DNA from: JBKPNX01 sp046732855
Lineage (GTDB): Bacteria > Pseudomonadota > Alphaproteobacteria > Geminicoccales > Geminicoccaceae
Direction: 5' to 3'
NCBI GenBank assembly: GCA_046732855.1
Contig: JBKPNX010000049.1
Span: forward strand, 1-6,737
Length of the DNA stretch: 6,737 nucleotides
Numbering within the stretch: position 1 is the first letter of the stretch; every line of letters starts with the position of its first letter. The position numbers and the translations under genes are program-made. Below the pieces are notes generated by a model. The model worked only from the letters and a program-made list of their open reading frames with translations, ran no database searches and had not been told where the DNA came from. Positions 6,506 to 6,737 of the stretch are shown here, piece by piece.

Positions 6506-6737
6506 ATGGCGCGGCCGAAAACCGATCACAGCACGATCGCCACTGACGCGGCCGACCGCCGGCTGCTCGACGAGTTCCAGCGCGACTTCCCGCTGGAGCC
6601 GCGCCCGTTCGCCGTGCTCGCGGAGCGCCTCGGGATCGGCGAAGCGGAAGTGCTGGAGCGCCTCGACCGACTGCAGGAATTCGGGGCGATCAGCCGGATT
6701 GGCGCCGTGGTCGCCCCCCGCATCGCGCCGGCTGGAG
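6506..6737 (+). CDS. nirD: NirD-like siroheme decarboxylase subunit (Lrp/AsnC fold), cut by right edge
   Basis: Only the first 77 codons are in the window. Seen: after a polar lead, DAADRRLLDEFQRDFPL (14-30), an AsnC/Lrp-type winged helix segment (PFAVLAERLGIGEAEVLERL, 34-53), and LQEFGAISRIGAVV (56-69), which together are typical of NirD/NirL/NirG/NirH proteins. Family knowledge: despite the DNA-binding-like fold these proteins form siroheme decarboxylase, which converts siroheme to 12,18-didecarboxysiroheme on the way to heme d1. Position right after nirF favours nirD or a nirDL fusion; the window cannot separate these from each other, nor from nirL, nirG or nirH. The active-site region is beyond the edge. 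ATG 6506 is 7 nt after the nirF stop; GAGAG spanning that stop is a weak ribosome site. Confidence 0.85.
   Translation, partial: MARPKTDHSTIATDAADRRLLDEFQRDFPLEPRPFAVLAERLGIGEAEVLERLDRLQEFGAISRIGAVVAPRIAPAG

Noticed and set aside
5293..6507. Minus-strand frame of 404 codons opposite nirF
   Set aside because: Mirror of the nirF coding frame with no domain signal; a GC-driven shadow.
1..6737. CRISPR array, tRNA or rRNA gene, insertion sequence or other mobile element
   Set aside because: No spaced direct repeats, no RNA gene motif, no transposase-like frame and no terminal repeats were seen; coding is nearly continuous.

Overview
The window is one end of a dissimilatory nitrite reductase (nir) locus of the cytochrome cd1 type, from a denitrifying proteobacterium. 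The DNA is strongly GC-rich and the codons favour G or C in the third position. The gene order (a NosR/NirI-family gene divergent from nirS, then nirE, nirC, nirF and a nirD-like gene) resembles the nirI / nirSECFD... arrangement known from Paracoccus. The NirS sequence also looks Paracoccus-like. An alphaproteobacterial denitrifier is my best guess, but the host is an inference and cannot be fixed from this window.

Layout. Positions 1-2133 (minus strand) hold a NirI/NosR-type membrane flavin/iron-sulfur protein whose reading frame is open for 711 codons and leaves the left edge just short of the expected C-terminus. Positions 2134-2323 are a divergent control region. It holds a perfect FNR/NNR-type box placed for nirS (2254-2267), a degenerate box placed for nirI (2192-2205), and a GC-rich inverted repeat between them (2212-2240). 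On the plus strand follow nirS (2324-4111), a short spacer with an 11-bp hairpin and a tandem repeat, then nirE (4202-4996), nirC (4989-5321), nirF (5311-6498) and the first 77 codons of a nirD/Lrp-like gene (from 6506, cut by the right edge). From nirE onward the genes overlap or nearly touch, so they are almost certainly one transcript.

How they work together. NirS is the periplasmic enzyme that reduces nitrite to nitric oxide and needs heme c and heme d1. NirE makes precorrin-2 from uroporphyrinogen III, the first committed step to heme d1. The NirD-like protein belongs to the siroheme decarboxylase family that acts next in the cytoplasm. NirF acts late on the d1 precursor in the periplasm, and NirC is a small periplasmic c-type cytochrome probably serving d1 assembly or electron delivery. 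NirI is a membrane redox protein of the family needed for nir or nos expression and function. The boxes suggest induction by low oxygen and nitrogen oxides through a CRP/FNR-family regulator.

I do not see an undescribed system here; this is a conserved denitrification cluster. The points worth a second look are small: paired boxes flanking a GC palindrome, a hairpin with a competing repeat between nirS and nirE, an acidic tract in NirS, and the start site of nirE.
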